A stretch of DNA of 64,000 nt from Streptomyces sp. NBC_00670 (GTDB lineage: Bacteria; Actinomycetota; Actinomycetes; Streptomycetales; Streptomycetaceae): positions 4,589,001 through 4,653,000 of the forward strand of contig NZ_CP109017.1 in the NCBI RefSeq assembly GCF_036226765.1, in the 5' to 3' direction. The first letter of the stretch is position 1, and every line of letters begins with the position of its first letter. Position numbers and translations under genes: made by a program. Below are positions 8,234-17,234 of this stretch, in pieces. The notes beneath the pieces are model-generated. The model was not told where the DNA came from. It was given only the letters and a program-made list of their open reading frames with translations, and ran no database searches.

Positions 8234-8932
8234 ATGACGTCCCCCGAGACCCAGCCGCCCGCCCCCGAGCCGGCTTCCCGCCCCGACCGGGTCCACCGCT
8301 CCTCGGCCGGCATCGCCGGCGGGGTGCTGCTGCTCGCCCTGGTGGCGTGGCTCGGCATCGACGCGCTGGTCGTCGGCAAGGGCCGTACGCCGTGGCTGGC
8401 GCTGGCGGCGATGATCGTGATCGTGCCGCTGGTGAGCGCGTTCACGCTGCGGCCGGCCGTGTTCGTCAACGACGACCGGCTGCGCGTGCGCAACCCGTTC
8501 CGGGTGATCGTGCTGCCGTGGGGCTCGGTGGCCTCGCTGCGCTCCGGCTACTCGAACGAGGTGGTCGCGGCCAGCGGGACGAAGTACCAGCTGTGGGCGG
8601 TGCCGGTGTCGCTGCGCGGGCGGAAGCGGGCGGCGCGGCAGGAGGCGCGGCAGACGGCTGAGGGGGTCGGCGGCGGTCCCGCCCGGCGGGGCGGGATGCT
8701 CGGCGGGCTCGGGGGCGGCTTCGGCGGGCAGGGGGGTGCGGCCGTGACCGGGACCGAGGGGCCCGTGCGGGCGCAGACGGACCAGATCATGGACGACCTC
8801 AAGGAGCTCGCCGAGCGGCGGGGCGGGGCCGAGGCGGCGCAGGGGGAGCCGAGCGTGCGCTGGGCGTACGAGGTGCTCGGTCCGGTGGCCGCGGGCCTGA
8901 TCGTCTTCGCCGTCCTCCTGGCGACGGGCTGA
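8234..8932 (+). CDS. PH-domain-like membrane protein
   Basis: A 232-aa protein with two N-terminal membrane segments (AGGVLLLALVAWLGIDAL and LALAAMIVIVPLVSAFTL). A bacterial PH-like segment follows (FVNDDRLRVRNPFRVIVLPW...VASLRSGYSNEVVA). Next comes a glycine-rich linker (MLGGLGGGFGGQGG), and the protein ends in a C-terminal membrane helix (GPVAAGLIVFAVLLA). Bacterial PH-like membrane proteins are widespread and mostly of unknown function. It lies 37 bases upstream of the sensor kinase gene, so co-expression with the two-component system is possible. Confidence 0.75.
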   Translation: MTSPETQPPAPEPASRPDRVHRSSAGIAGGVLLLALVAWLGIDALVVGKGRTPWLALAAMIVIVPLVSAFTLRPAVFVNDDRLRVRNPFRVIVLPWGSVASLRSGYSNEVVAASGTKYQLWAVPVSLRGRKRAARQEARQTAEGVGGGPARRGGMLGGLGGGFGGQGGAAVTGTEGPVRAQTDQIMDDLKELAERRGGAEAAQGEPSVRWAYEVLGPVAAGLIVFAVLLATG

Positions 8933-8969
8933 CCCCCGGGCGTCCTCCCGCGGCACATAGGCTGTGCCC

Positions 8970-10214
8970 ATGACCTCAGCGGAGGAGGAAGGCCCGCGCG
9001 CGCTGTTCGCGGGGGCCTCCCACAGGTGGGTACGGATGCTGCCGTGGGGCGTCGCCTTCGTGCTGTGCGTCGCGCTGCTGCCCACGACCATCGTGGTCCT
9101 CACCGCCGACTACGGTCTGAACGGGGGCGTCGCCGCCGCCCTGGCCGTCGCGCAGGCCGCGCCGCTGCTGCTCGCCGTCGTACGGCCGCTGCTCGCCTGG
9201 TACGTGGTCTTCGCCGCCGACGTGGCCGGGGCGCTCGCGCTGCTCGCCGTCGGCTTCCCGGAGCGGCTGCTGTGGCCGTTCCCGCCCACGGGGATCGTCG
9301 GGTACGTCGGTCTCTGCCTCGCCCTGGGCCTGCGCGAGCGGCGCCGGACGCTGGTCCTCGTGTGGCTGGCCACGGCGGGCGCGAACGTCGCCCTGGGGTT
9401 CGCCGCACCCCACGGTTTCGGTGCCAGGGAGCTGCTGCTCACCATCCTCGGGGGCGTCGCGCTCCTGCTGGGCGGGGTGCTCCGCGAGCGGTCCGAGGCG
9501 CAGCGCAGACTGGCCGAGCAGGAGACGATCAGCGAGGCCGAGCGCGGCCGGCGGACGCTGCTGGAGGAACGCGCCCGGATCGCCCGCGAGCTGCACGACG
9601 TGGTCGCCCACCACATGTCCGTCATCACGGTGCAGGCGAACACCGCCGAGTACCGCCTGGAGAGGCTGCCGCCGGACGTGCGGGAGGAGTTCACGTCCAT
9701 CGCGGGAACCGCGCGCGAGTCGCTCGGCGAGATGCGCAGGCTCCTCGGCGTGCTGCGCAACGAGGAGACGCACGGCGAGCTCGTGCCCCAGCCCGGACTG
9801 GCGCAGATCGGGCAGCTGGTGGAGGCGACGGCGAGGGCCCGCGGGCCGGTGGAATTCACCCCCTGCGACATCGATGCCGAGGTGCCCGAGACCGTGGGCC
9901 TGTCCGCCTACCGGATCGTCCAGGAGGCCCTCGCGAACGTCGTGCGGCACGCGCCGGGCGCGCACACGCGGGTGTCGCTGTCGGTGGCGGAGCCGGATCA
10001 GGGAGGCGGCGCCCTGCTCACCGTCCTCGTCGTCAACGGCCCGCCGCCGGCACCGCCCGCCGCGCCGCTGGAGGCGAGCGGCACCGGGCACGGCCTCGTC
10101 GGCATGCGCGAGCGGGTGCGGCTCGTCGGCGGCACCCTCGACGTGGGGCCGCTGCCGGACGGCGGCTTCCGCGTCGCGGCACGACTTCCGCTCATCGAAA
10201 AGGACCCCACGTGA
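8970..10214 (+). CDS. NarL-type sensor histidine kinase
   Basis: A 414-aa membrane kinase. The N-terminal half has about six hydrophobic segments. A HisKA_3 dimerisation motif follows, with the phospho-acceptor His in ARELHDVVAHHMSV (near residue 210). The ATPase domain has NVVRHAPGA (N box) and GTGHGLVGMRERVRLVGG (G box) near the C-terminus. A GTG six bases upstream is an alternative start. Its stop overlaps the regulator gene (GTGA), so kinase and regulator are made together. The MacB-like exporter immediately downstream is the probable target. Confidence 0.92.
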   Translation: MTSAEEEGPRALFAGASHRWVRMLPWGVAFVLCVALLPTTIVVLTADYGLNGGVAAALAVAQAAPLLLAVVRPLLAWYVVFAADVAGALALLAVGFPERLLWPFPPTGIVGYVGLCLALGLRERRRTLVLVWLATAGANVALGFAAPHGFGARELLLTILGGVALLLGGVLRERSEAQRRLAEQETISEAERGRRTLLEERARIARELHDVVAHHMSVITVQANTAEYRLERLPPDVREEFTSIAGTARESLGEMRRLLGVLRNEETHGELVPQPGLAQIGQLVEATARARGPVEFTPCDIDAEVPETVGLSAYRIVQEALANVVRHAPGAHTRVSLSVAEPDQGGGALLTVLVVNGPPPAPPAAPLEASGTGHGLVGMRERVRLVGGTLDVGPLPDGGFRVAARLPLIEKDPT

Positions 10215-10885
10215 CGACCCGCGTCCTCATCGTCGACGACCAGGCCATGGTGCGGGCGGGTTTCGCCGCGCTGCTCGCCGCCCAGAGCGACATCGACGTG
10301 GTGGGCGAGGCCCCCGACGGCGCGCAGGGCGTCGAGCTGAGCCGGCGCACGCATCCCGACGTCGTCCTGATGGATGTGCGGATGCCCGAGATGGACGGCC
10401 TGGAGGCCGCGCGCCGGCTGCTCACGCCGCCGCCGGGGGTGACCCACCGGCCGCGCGTCCTGATGCTCACCACCTTCGACGTCGACGACTACGTGTACGA
10501 GGCGCTGCGGGCCGGCGCGAGCGGCTTCCTGCTGAAGGACGCGCCGCCGGCCGACCTCATCGCGGCGGTCCGCGTCGTGGCCTCGGGCGACGCGCTGCTC
10601 GCCCCCTCCGTGACGCGCCGCCTCATCGCGGACTTCGCCAAGCAGCGTCCCGCCGCCCGGGGCAGGCCCGCGCAGCGGCTCAAGGGGCTGACCGAGCGCG
10701 AGACCGAGGTCCTCACCCTGGTGGCCCGCGGCCTGTCCAACACGGAGATCGCCCGGACGCTGGTGCTGGCCGAGCAGACGGTGAAGACGCACGTCAGCCG
10801 CGTCCTCACCAAGCTCGACCTGCGGGACCGGGCCCAGGCGGTGGTCTTCGCCTACGAGTCGGGGCTGGTCGCCCCGGGCGAGTAG
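10211..10885 (+). CDS. NarL/FixJ-family response regulator
   Basis: A 224-aa regulator. The receiver domain has the acidic pocket (IVDDQ), the phosphorylation Asp in VVLMDVRMPEMDG (near residue 53), and the conserved Lys in FLLKDAPP. The C-terminal LuxR-type helix-turn-helix (LTERETEVLTLVARGLSNTEIA...VKTHVSRVLTKL) starts near residue 160. The GTG start overlaps the kinase stop. The kinase-regulator-ABC arrangement suggests control of the exporter 150 bases downstream, as in other actinobacterial drug-sensing modules (inference). Confidence 0.93.
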   Translation: MTTRVLIVDDQAMVRAGFAALLAAQSDIDVVGEAPDGAQGVELSRRTHPDVVLMDVRMPEMDGLEAARRLLTPPPGVTHRPRVLMLTTFDVDDYVYEALRAGASGFLLKDAPPADLIAAVRVVASGDALLAPSVTRRLIADFAKQRPAARGRPAQRLKGLTERETEVLTLVARGLSNTEIARTLVLAEQTVKTHVSRVLTKLDLRDRAQAVVFAYESGLVAPGE

Positions 10886-11036
10886 GACCGCCCGCGTCCC
10901 CGCGTCCCCGCGCCCCTCCTCCACCCCCTACCGGGGTACTACCTCCGCATTGGCTCCCGGGTATGACGCCAGGCCGGTGGCCGTCCCCGCACTCTGTCCT
11001 CCGTCACGGGAAGCGCACGCATGGAGGAGACGGGAC

Positions 11037-11918
11037 ATGAGGCTACGCAGGGGCAAGCGGCGGCAGGCGGAGAACCGGCCGGAGGTGGACAACCGGCCGG
11101 AGACGGACGACTCGCCGGAGACCGGCGGCCGGACCGCGGTCCCCGCCGCCACGCCCGGTCTCGCCGTCGAACTGCGCGACGTCCGCCGGCAGTACGGCCG
11201 CGGGGCGGGCGCCGTGCACGCCCTCGCCGGCATCGACCTGGGGCTGCCGCGCGGCACGTTCACCGCGGTCATGGGCCCCTCCGGATCGGGGAAGTCCACC
11301 TTCCTGCAATGCGCCGCCGGGCTCGACCGGCCGACGGCGGGATCCGTGCGCCTCGGCGGCACGGAGATCACCGGCATGAGCGAGAACGAGCTCACCGAAC
11401 TGCGCCGCAGCCGCCTCGGCTTCGTCTTCCAGGCGTTCAACCTGCTGCCGTCGCTGACCGTGGAGCAGAACGTGCTGCTCCCCATGCGCCTGGCCGGGCA
11501 GCGCCAGGACCGGCGCCGGGCCGAGGAGGTGCTCGCCCGGGTCGGGCTCGCCGACAAGGCCAGGCGCCGGCCCGGAGAGCTCTCCGGCGGCCAGCAGCAG
11601 CGCGTGGCCGTCGCCCGCGCCCTGATCACCGACCCCGACGTCATCTTCGCCGACGAACCCACCGGCGCCCTCGACACCGGCACCGCCGCCGAGGTCCTCG
11701 GCCTGCTGCGCAACGCCGTGGACTCCCTCGAAGCCACGGTCGTCATGGTCACCCACGACCCGGTCGCGGCCTCCTGGGCCGACCGGGTGCTGTTCCTCGC
11801 CGACGGCTCCTTCGCCGACCGCCTCGAACGCGGTTCGGCGGAGCGGATCGCGGCGCGGATGGCCGTGCTCACCTCCCGTGCCTCGCGCGCGGGCGCGCCG
11901 GTGGGGGTGACCGTATGA
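11037..11918 (+). CDS. MacB-type ABC transporter ATPase
   Basis: A 293-aa nucleotide-binding subunit. Walker A is GPSGSGKST, the signature motif is LSGGQQQRVAVARAL, Walker B is VIFADEP, and the switch His is in MVTHD. About 45 N-terminal residues are charged and repetitive (NRPEVDNRPETD), before the ABC domain begins. I chose the ATG at 11037 because GGAGGAG lies eight bases upstream. The stop overlaps the permease start (ATGA). With the permease it should form an energy-coupled exporter or mechanotransmitter of the LolD/MacB class; the substrate is unknown. Confidence 0.93.
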   Translation: MRLRRGKRRQAENRPEVDNRPETDDSPETGGRTAVPAATPGLAVELRDVRRQYGRGAGAVHALAGIDLGLPRGTFTAVMGPSGSGKSTFLQCAAGLDRPTAGSVRLGGTEITGMSENELTELRRSRLGFVFQAFNLLPSLTVEQNVLLPMRLAGQRQDRRRAEEVLARVGLADKARRRPGELSGGQQQRVAVARALITDPDVIFADEPTGALDTGTAAEVLGLLRNAVDSLEATVVMVTHDPVAASWADRVLFLADGSFADRLERGSAERIAARMAVLTSRASRAGAPVGVTV

Positions 11919-14497
11919 GGCGCCCCAACGGACTCGCCCGTGAGGCCGTCCGCTTCAAGCCCGCGTCCTTCGCGGGGACCTTCCTCGCCCTGCTGATGTC
12001 CGCACTGATCGTCTCGACCTGCGGAATCCTGCTGGAGACCGGCCTGCGCGCCTCGGTGCCGCCCGAGCGCTACGCGAACACGCCGGTCGTCGCGGCCGCG
12101 GACCAGAACGAGTACGTCGTCACCGGCAGCGGCGAGGACGAGGAGAGGGAGGCGACACCGCTGCCGGACACGGCACGGATGGACGCCGCCCTGGCGGCGA
12201 AGGTCGCCAAGGCGCCGGGCGTGGCCGCAGCCGTCGCCGACTTCACCTTCCCGGTGCGCACGGCGCACGACAGCGCGCACGACAGCGCGCACGACAGCGC
12301 GCACGACAGCGCGCACGACGGTGCGGGCGCCGGCGTGCGTGACCTGTCCGTTCCGGGCGGGGTGCTCACCGCGCACGGATGGGGCTCGCACGCCTTCACC
12401 GGCACCTCGCTGACGAGCGGTTCCGCGCCCCGTGCGGACGAGGTCGTGCTCGACGCCGGCACCGCCCGCGCCGCGCACGCCGCCGTCGGCGACACCGTGG
12501 TCCTGGAGACCGCCGCGGGCCGGCAGGACTTCCGCGTCGCCGGCCTCGCCGAGGCCGGACCCGGGGACACCGCCCGTGACCCCGGACCCCCGGCCTGGTT
12601 CGCCGACGACCGGGCCGGCACGCTCGCCGGACACCCCGGCACGGTCGACGCCGTGGCCGTACTGGCCGAGGACGGCACGGACACCGGCGCCCTCGCCGAC
12701 GCCGTGCGGCAGGCCCTGGCCGGCTCCGGCGTCCAGGTCCACACCGGCGACGACCGCGGCGGCGTCGAGGACCCCGGCCTCGGGTACGCCAAGGTGACGC
12801 TCTTCGGGATCGGCGGCTCCTTCGGTGGTATCGCCGCGATCGTCGCGGTCTTCACCGCCGCCGGGACCGTCGCGCTCTCGGTCGGTCAGCGGGCCCGCGA
12901 GTTCGCCCTGCTGCGCGCCATCGGGGCCACCCCGCGGCAGGTCCGCCGCGCGGTCGCCTCCGAGGCGCTGCTCGTCGCGCCGCTCGCCGGGATCGTCGGC
13001 TGCCTGCCCGGCATCGGGCTCGCGCACTGGTGGTTCGGACAGTTGCAGGACCGCGGCGCCGTCCCGCGAGGCGTGGACCTGCACGTCTCCGGGTTCCCGC
13101 TGCTTGCCGCCGTCGTCATGGGGCTGCTCACCGCGCTCGGTGCGGGCTGGGCGGCCGGGCGGCGGCCCGCGAGGATCAAGCCGGGGCAGGCACTGTCGGA
13201 GGCCTCGGTGGAACGGCTGCGGCCCGGTGTGGTCCGTACCGTCCTCGGCGTCGTCGCCCTCGTCGGAGGCGCGGTCCTCACCGGTGTGTCCGCCCGCTCC
13301 GCCGGGGACGACGCGGCCGGTGCCGCCCTCGGCGTCGTCATGTGCTTCATGCTCGCCGTCGGGCTGCTCGGCCCGCTGGTGGCGCGGCTGTGCGCGGGGC
13401 TGTTCGGCCTCCCGCTGCGCTCCGCCGGCCCGGCCGCCGGGCTCGCGGCCGCCAACTCCCGCGCCAACGCCCGCCGTCTCGCCTCCGCGATCACCCCGAT
13501 CGCGCTCGCCGTGGCCTTCTCCTCGACCCTCGTGTTCATGCACACGAGCGAGAACCACGCCGCCGACAAGCAGGTGCGCGCGGGCATCACCGCGGACCAC
13601 GTGGTCACGGACCCGGCCGGCCTCCCGGTCGACACGGCCGCCCGTGCCGCCGGCGCACAGGGCGTCCGCACGGCCGTCGGACTGCTCAACACGCAGGTGC
13701 TGGTGCCGACCGGCTCCGGCGAGTTCACGTCGCTCCTCGGCGCCTCGACCCAGGGCGTCACCGGCTCCGGCGCCGAGCTCGCGGAGGTCGAGGATCTGGA
13801 CGTGCGCGACGGCAGCCTCGACCGGCTCGGCGAGGGCCGTATCGCCATCGACCGGACCCTCGCGGACTCGGCGGACGCCGGCGTCGGCGACCGGCTCCCG
13901 CTCTACCTCCCCGACGGCACCGAGGTCAGCCCCGAGGTCGTCGCCGTCTACGGCCGCGGCCTCGGCCTGGCCACGGTGACCATGGACCGCGCGTCCCTGG
14001 ACGGGCACGTCACCTCGGCCTTCGACAGCACGCTGCTGGTACGGGGCGGCTCGGAGAGGTCGCTCACCGCCCTGGGCGAGGTCACCGACGTCTCCGGCTA
14101 CGCCACCGAGCAGAGCCTGGACGCGAGGACGGGGGCCTGGATGAACAACACCATGGCCGCGGTCCTCGGCGGCTTCGCGGCCGTCGCCGCGATCAACACC
14201 CTGGTGATGACGGTGCTGGACCGGCGCCGCGAACTGGGCACCCTGCGCCTGGTCGGCTCCACCCGGCGTCAGGTGATGACGATGCTCCGCTGGGAGGGCC
14301 TGCTGGTGGCCGTGGTGGGCCTGGTCCTCGGCTCCGCGATCGCCGCGGCCACGCTCATCCCGATGATGAGCGGCGTCACCGGCGACGCCCCGTACGTGCC
14401 CCCGCTGCTGTTCGGCTCCTTCGCGGTCGCCGCAGGCGGCCTGGCCCTCCTCGCGGTCACCCTCCCGGCCCGTGCGGTACTGCGCCGCCGGCCGTAG
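11915..14497 (+). CDS. FtsX/MacB-like ABC transporter permease
   Basis: An 860-aa permease with two FtsX-like units, as usual in actinobacteria. An N-terminal membrane helix (FLALLMSALIVSTCGILL) precedes a large extracellular domain, then three helices around residues 300-420. A second extracellular domain follows, then a final three-helix FtsX block (AAVLGGFAAVAAINTLVMTVLDRRRELGTLRLVGSTRRQV) near the end. The first extracellular domain contains an in-frame 12-bp tandem repeat giving AHDS units. Translation is coupled to the ATPase. A strong hairpin follows the stop. Confidence 0.92.
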   Translation: MRRPNGLAREAVRFKPASFAGTFLALLMSALIVSTCGILLETGLRASVPPERYANTPVVAAADQNEYVVTGSGEDEEREATPLPDTARMDAALAAKVAKAPGVAAAVADFTFPVRTAHDSAHDSAHDSAHDSAHDGAGAGVRDLSVPGGVLTAHGWGSHAFTGTSLTSGSAPRADEVVLDAGTARAAHAAVGDTVVLETAAGRQDFRVAGLAEAGPGDTARDPGPPAWFADDRAGTLAGHPGTVDAVAVLAEDGTDTGALADAVRQALAGSGVQVHTGDDRGGVEDPGLGYAKVTLFGIGGSFGGIAAIVAVFTAAGTVALSVGQRAREFALLRAIGATPRQVRRAVASEALLVAPLAGIVGCLPGIGLAHWWFGQLQDRGAVPRGVDLHVSGFPLLAAVVMGLLTALGAGWAAGRRPARIKPGQALSEASVERLRPGVVRTVLGVVALVGGAVLTGVSARSAGDDAAGAALGVVMCFMLAVGLLGPLVARLCAGLFGLPLRSAGPAAGLAAANSRANARRLASAITPIALAVAFSSTLVFMHTSENHAADKQVRAGITADHVVTDPAGLPVDTAARAAGAQGVRTAVGLLNTQVLVPTGSGEFTSLLGASTQGVTGSGAELAEVEDLDVRDGSLDRLGEGRIAIDRTLADSADAGVGDRLPLYLPDGTEVSPEVVAVYGRGLGLATVTMDRASLDGHVTSAFDSTLLVRGGSERSLTALGEVTDVSGYATEQSLDARTGAWMNNTMAAVLGGFAAVAAINTLVMTVLDRRRELGTLRLVGSTRRQVMTMLRWEGLLVAVVGLVLGSAIAAATLIPMMSGVTGDAPYVPPLLFGSFAVAAGGLALLAVTLPARAVLRRRP
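12263..12319 (+). repeat. In-frame 12-bp tandem repeat inside permease gene
   Basis: Four complete copies and one partial copy of GCGCACGACAGC run without a single substitution. They encode Ala-His-Asp-Ser units in the first extracellular domain. The 12-bp unit preserves the frame, so copy number can change without breaking the gene. Confidence 0.95.
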
Positions 14498-14530
14498 CCG
14501 CGCGGCCGACGCCGTTCTTCGGCCGCGCGG
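14498..14530. terminator. Bidirectional terminator between permease and pmmB
   Basis: A perfect 12-bp stem (14498-14509 with 14519-14530) with a nine-base loop begins right after the permease stop and lies between two convergent genes. Confidence 0.75.
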
Positions 14531-14589
14531 GCGACCACGTCGCGCGCGCAGCCGAAGAACCGACCGTCTCCACCCCCTCCGGAGGCGTG

Positions 14590-16242
14590 TCAGAGGCCCG
14601 CCGCCTCCGACACGTCCCTCTTCAACGCCGCCAGCAGGCCGGCCGCACGCTCCCGCGCCGACCGCAGGTCGTCCCGGGAGCCGACCGGTACGACGGCCTC
14701 CAGGTAGCACTTCAGCTTCGGCTCCGTCCCACTCGGGCGGACGATCACCCGCGCACCGTCCATCACGTAGCGCAACCCGTCCGTCGGGGGGAGCCGGTCG
14801 GTGCCGCGGGTCAGGTCCTCCGCGGCGGTCACCGTGAGGCCCGCGAGCCGCACCGGCGGGTGCTCGCGCAGGCGGCGCATCGCGTCGGCGATGACGGACA
14901 GGTCCTCCACCCGTACCGACAACTGGTCCGTCGCGTGCAGGCCGTGCTCGACGGCGAGGTCGTCGAGGAGGTCGAGCAGTGTGCGCCCCTCGGACTTCAG
15001 GCCGGACGCCAGTTCGGTCAGCAGCAGTGCCGCCGTGATGCCGTCCTTGTCGCGCACCCCCTCCGGGTCGACGCAGTAGCCGAGCGCCTCCTCGTAGCCG
15101 TACCGCAGACCCTCCACGCGGGCGATCCACTTGAAGCCGGTGAGCGTCTCCTCGTAGCCCAGTCCCGCCGACTCGGCGATCCGGCCGAGGAGGGAGGAGG
15201 AGACGATGGACTCCGCGAACGTGCCGGTCGTCCCGCGCCGGACCAGGTGCGCGGCGAGCAGCGCGCCGACCTCGTCGCCGCGCAGCATCCGCCACTCGCC
15301 GCCGTCCCGCACGGCGGCGGCGCACCGGTCGGCGTCCGGGTCGTTGGCGATGATCAGATCGGGGTCGGCCTCCCGTGCCGTCGCGAACGCCAGGTCCATC
15401 GCGCCCGGCTCCTCCGGGTTGGGGAAGGCGACGGTCGGGAAGTCCGGGTCCGGCTCCGCCTGCGCGGGGACCAGCACGGGCGTGGGGAAGCCGGCCCGGG
15501 CGAACGCGGCGAGGAGCGTGTCCTTGCCGACGCCGTGCATCGCCGTGTAGACCGTGCGGGCGGTGCGCGGCGAGCCGGGGGCGAGGACGGCGTCCGTACG
15601 GGCGAGGTAGGCGTCGAGGACGGAGTCGTCGAGGATCTCCCAGCCGGAGTCCGGGCGGGGCACGTCCGCCAGGGCGGCGATCGCGTCGATCTCGGCGGCG
15701 ATCTCCGCGTCCGCCGGCGGCACGATCTGCGAGCCGTCCCCCAGGTACACCTTGTAGCCGTTGTCCCGGGGCGGGTTGTGGCTCGCGGTGACCTCGACGC
15801 CGGCCACCGCGCCGAGGTGCCGGATGGCGAAGGCGAGGACGGGGGTGGGCAGCGGGCGGGGGAGGACCGCCGCGCGCAGGCCCGCGCCGGTCATCACGGC
15901 GGCGGTGTCGCGGGCGAAGTCGGCGGACTTGTGGCGGGCGTCGTAGCCGATGACGACGAGGCCGGCGTCGTCCTGCGTGCCGTGGGGGACGCCGTTCTTC
16001 TTCAGGTACGCGGCGAGGCCGGCGGCGGCGCGGATGACGACGGCGCGGTTCATGCGCTGGGGGCCGGCGCCGAGTTCGCCCCTCAGGCCGGCGGTGCCGA
16101 ACTGGAGGGTGCCGGAGAAGCGGGCGGTGAGTTCGGGGAGGTCGGGGGTTTCGAGGAGGGCGGCGAGTTCCTCGCGGGTGTCCGGGTCGGGGTCCTCCGC
16201 GAGCCAGGCCTTGGCCTTGGCGAGGAGATCGTCGTCGTGCAC
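14590..16242 (-). CDS. pmmB: Phosphomannomutase/phosphoglucomutase-type phospho-sugar mutase
   Basis: A 550-aa alpha-D-phosphohexomutase. The catalytic phosphoserine loop is TASHNPPRDNGYK (near residue 155), the metal-binding loop is DPDADRC (near 310), and the C-terminal phosphate-contact segment is RPSGTEPKLK. Such enzymes move phosphate between C1 and C6, and family members also act as phosphopentomutases. It lies downstream of deoD on the same strand, as in the M. tuberculosis deoD-pmmB pair, so conversion of (deoxy)ribose 1-phosphate to the 5-phosphate is a plausible role. Start GTG at 16242. Confidence 0.88.
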   Translation of the reverse strand: MHDDDLLAKAKAWLAEDPDPDTREELAALLETPDLPELTARFSGTLQFGTAGLRGELGAGPQRMNRAVVIRAAAGLAAYLKKNGVPHGTQDDAGLVVIGYDARHKSADFARDTAAVMTGAGLRAAVLPRPLPTPVLAFAIRHLGAVAGVEVTASHNPPRDNGYKVYLGDGSQIVPPADAEIAAEIDAIAALADVPRPDSGWEILDDSVLDAYLARTDAVLAPGSPRTARTVYTAMHGVGKDTLLAAFARAGFPTPVLVPAQAEPDPDFPTVAFPNPEEPGAMDLAFATAREADPDLIIANDPDADRCAAAVRDGGEWRMLRGDEVGALLAAHLVRRGTTGTFAESIVSSSLLGRIAESAGLGYEETLTGFKWIARVEGLRYGYEEALGYCVDPEGVRDKDGITAALLLTELASGLKSEGRTLLDLLDDLAVEHGLHATDQLSVRVEDLSVIADAMRRLREHPPVRLAGLTVTAAEDLTRGTDRLPPTDGLRYVMDGARVIVRPSGTEPKLKCYLEAVVPVGSRDDLRSARERAAGLLAALKRDVSEAAGL

Positions 16243-16284
16243 GGGTCAGCCTCTCTCGTTGTGGTGAGGGGTGGGGCGCCTGTG

Positions 16285-16374
16285 GGTTTTCTCGCCCCCG
16301 CCGCCCCTACCCTTCCCGTCCCGGGGGCTCCGCCCCCGGACCCCCTAAAAGATTGCGCAGTTCCCCGCGCCCCT
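16285..16374 (-). repeat. Composite 3'-end repeat, unit 1 (after deoD)
   Basis: Read on the minus strand, the parts are in this order. Core A, AGGGGCGCGGGGAACTGCGC, is at 16374-16355. A short spacer with AATCTTTT and GGTCC follows. Hairpin B has a CCGGGGGC / GCCCCCGG stem (16321-16339). G-rich tail C (16322-16285) has GGGACGGG, GGGGCGGCGGGGGC and GAAAACC. The unit sits between the deoD stop and the pmmB start. Confidence 0.9.
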
Positions 16375-16402
16375 TGATAGGGGGCGCCTCCCCCGGGGTG
16401 TC

Positions 16403-17227
16403 TCAGATGCGGTCCAGGACCTTTGTCAGCAGTGCGCCCATGCGGGTCGCGCTGTCACGGCCGGCCTGGAGGACCTCCTCGTGGTTGAGGGGTTCGCCGG
16501 TCATGCCGGCGGCCAGGTTGGTGACCAGGGAGATGCCGAGGACCTCCGCGCCCGCCTCGCGCGCGGCGATCGCCTCCAGGACCGTCGACATGCCGACCAG
16601 GTCCGCGCCGATCGTCCGCGCCATGCGGATCTCCGCCGGCGTCTCGTAGTGCGGGCCGGGGAACTGGGCGTAGACGCCCTCCTCCAGGCCGGGCTCGATC
16701 TCCTTGCACAGCGCGCGCAGCCGCGGCGAGTACAGGTCGGTGAGGTCGACGAAGTTCGCGCCCACGATCGGCGAGGTCGCGGTCAGGTTGATGTGGTCGC
16801 TGATCAGCACCGGCTGCCCGGGACGCATCGTCTCGCGCAGACCTCCGCAGCCGTTGGTCAGGACGACCGTCTTCGCACCGGCGGCGACGGCCGTGCGCAC
16901 GCCGTGGGCGACCGAGGCGACCCCGTGACCCTCGTAGTAGTGGGTGCGGCCGAGGAAGACCAGGGCGTGCTTGCCGCCGACGCGGTACGAGCGCAGCCGG
17001 CCGCCGTGGCCCTCCACGGCCGGCGGGGCGAAGCCCGGCAGGTCCGTGACCAGCAGTTCGGCGTCGGGCTCGCCGAGGGCGTCCACGGCGGGGGCCCAGC
17101 CGGAGCCCATCACGAGGGCGACGTCGTGGGTCTCGGCACCCGTCAGTTCGCGCAGCCGCGCGCCGGCGGTGTCGGCGGCGGCGTAGGGGTCGCCCTGGCG
17201 GTCGTCCGGAAGAAGAGAAGCGTTCAC
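16403..17227 (-). CDS. deoD: Purine nucleoside phosphorylase
   Basis: A 274-aa trimeric-type (PNP/MTAP) phosphorylase. It cleaves purine (deoxy)nucleosides with phosphate to the base and (deoxy)ribose 1-phosphate. Motifs are GSGWAP (phosphate-binding Ser), GRTHYYEGH, LTNGCGGL, FPGPHYETPAEIR and the base-contact region VTNLAAGM. The GTG at 17227 lies seven bases after a -10-like TAGTCT with no ribosome-binding site, so the message is probably leaderless. The synteny with pmmB and lpdA matches M. tuberculosis Rv3307/Rv3308/Rv3303c. The upstream palindrome is shared with deoC. Confidence 0.94.
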   Translation of the reverse strand: MNASLLPDDRQGDPYAAADTAGARLRELTGAETHDVALVMGSGWAPAVDALGEPDAELLVTDLPGFAPPAVEGHGGRLRSYRVGGKHALVFLGRTHYYEGHGVASVAHGVRTAVAAGAKTVVLTNGCGGLRETMRPGQPVLISDHINLTATSPIVGANFVDLTDLYSPRLRALCKEIEPGLEEGVYAQFPGPHYETPAEIRMARTIGADLVGMSTVLEAIAAREAGAEVLGISLVTNLAAGMTGEPLNHEEVLQAGRDSATRMGALLTKVLDRI

Positions 17228-17234
17228 GCGCAAG

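Noticed and set aside
10928..15325. A 1465-codon open frame on the minus strand
   Set aside because: It is a frame opposite the ABC exporter genes, with Arg/Gly/Ala/His-rich composition and no domain. Long antisense frames are normal in high-G+C DNA. The plus-strand genes here have clear motifs and coupling.
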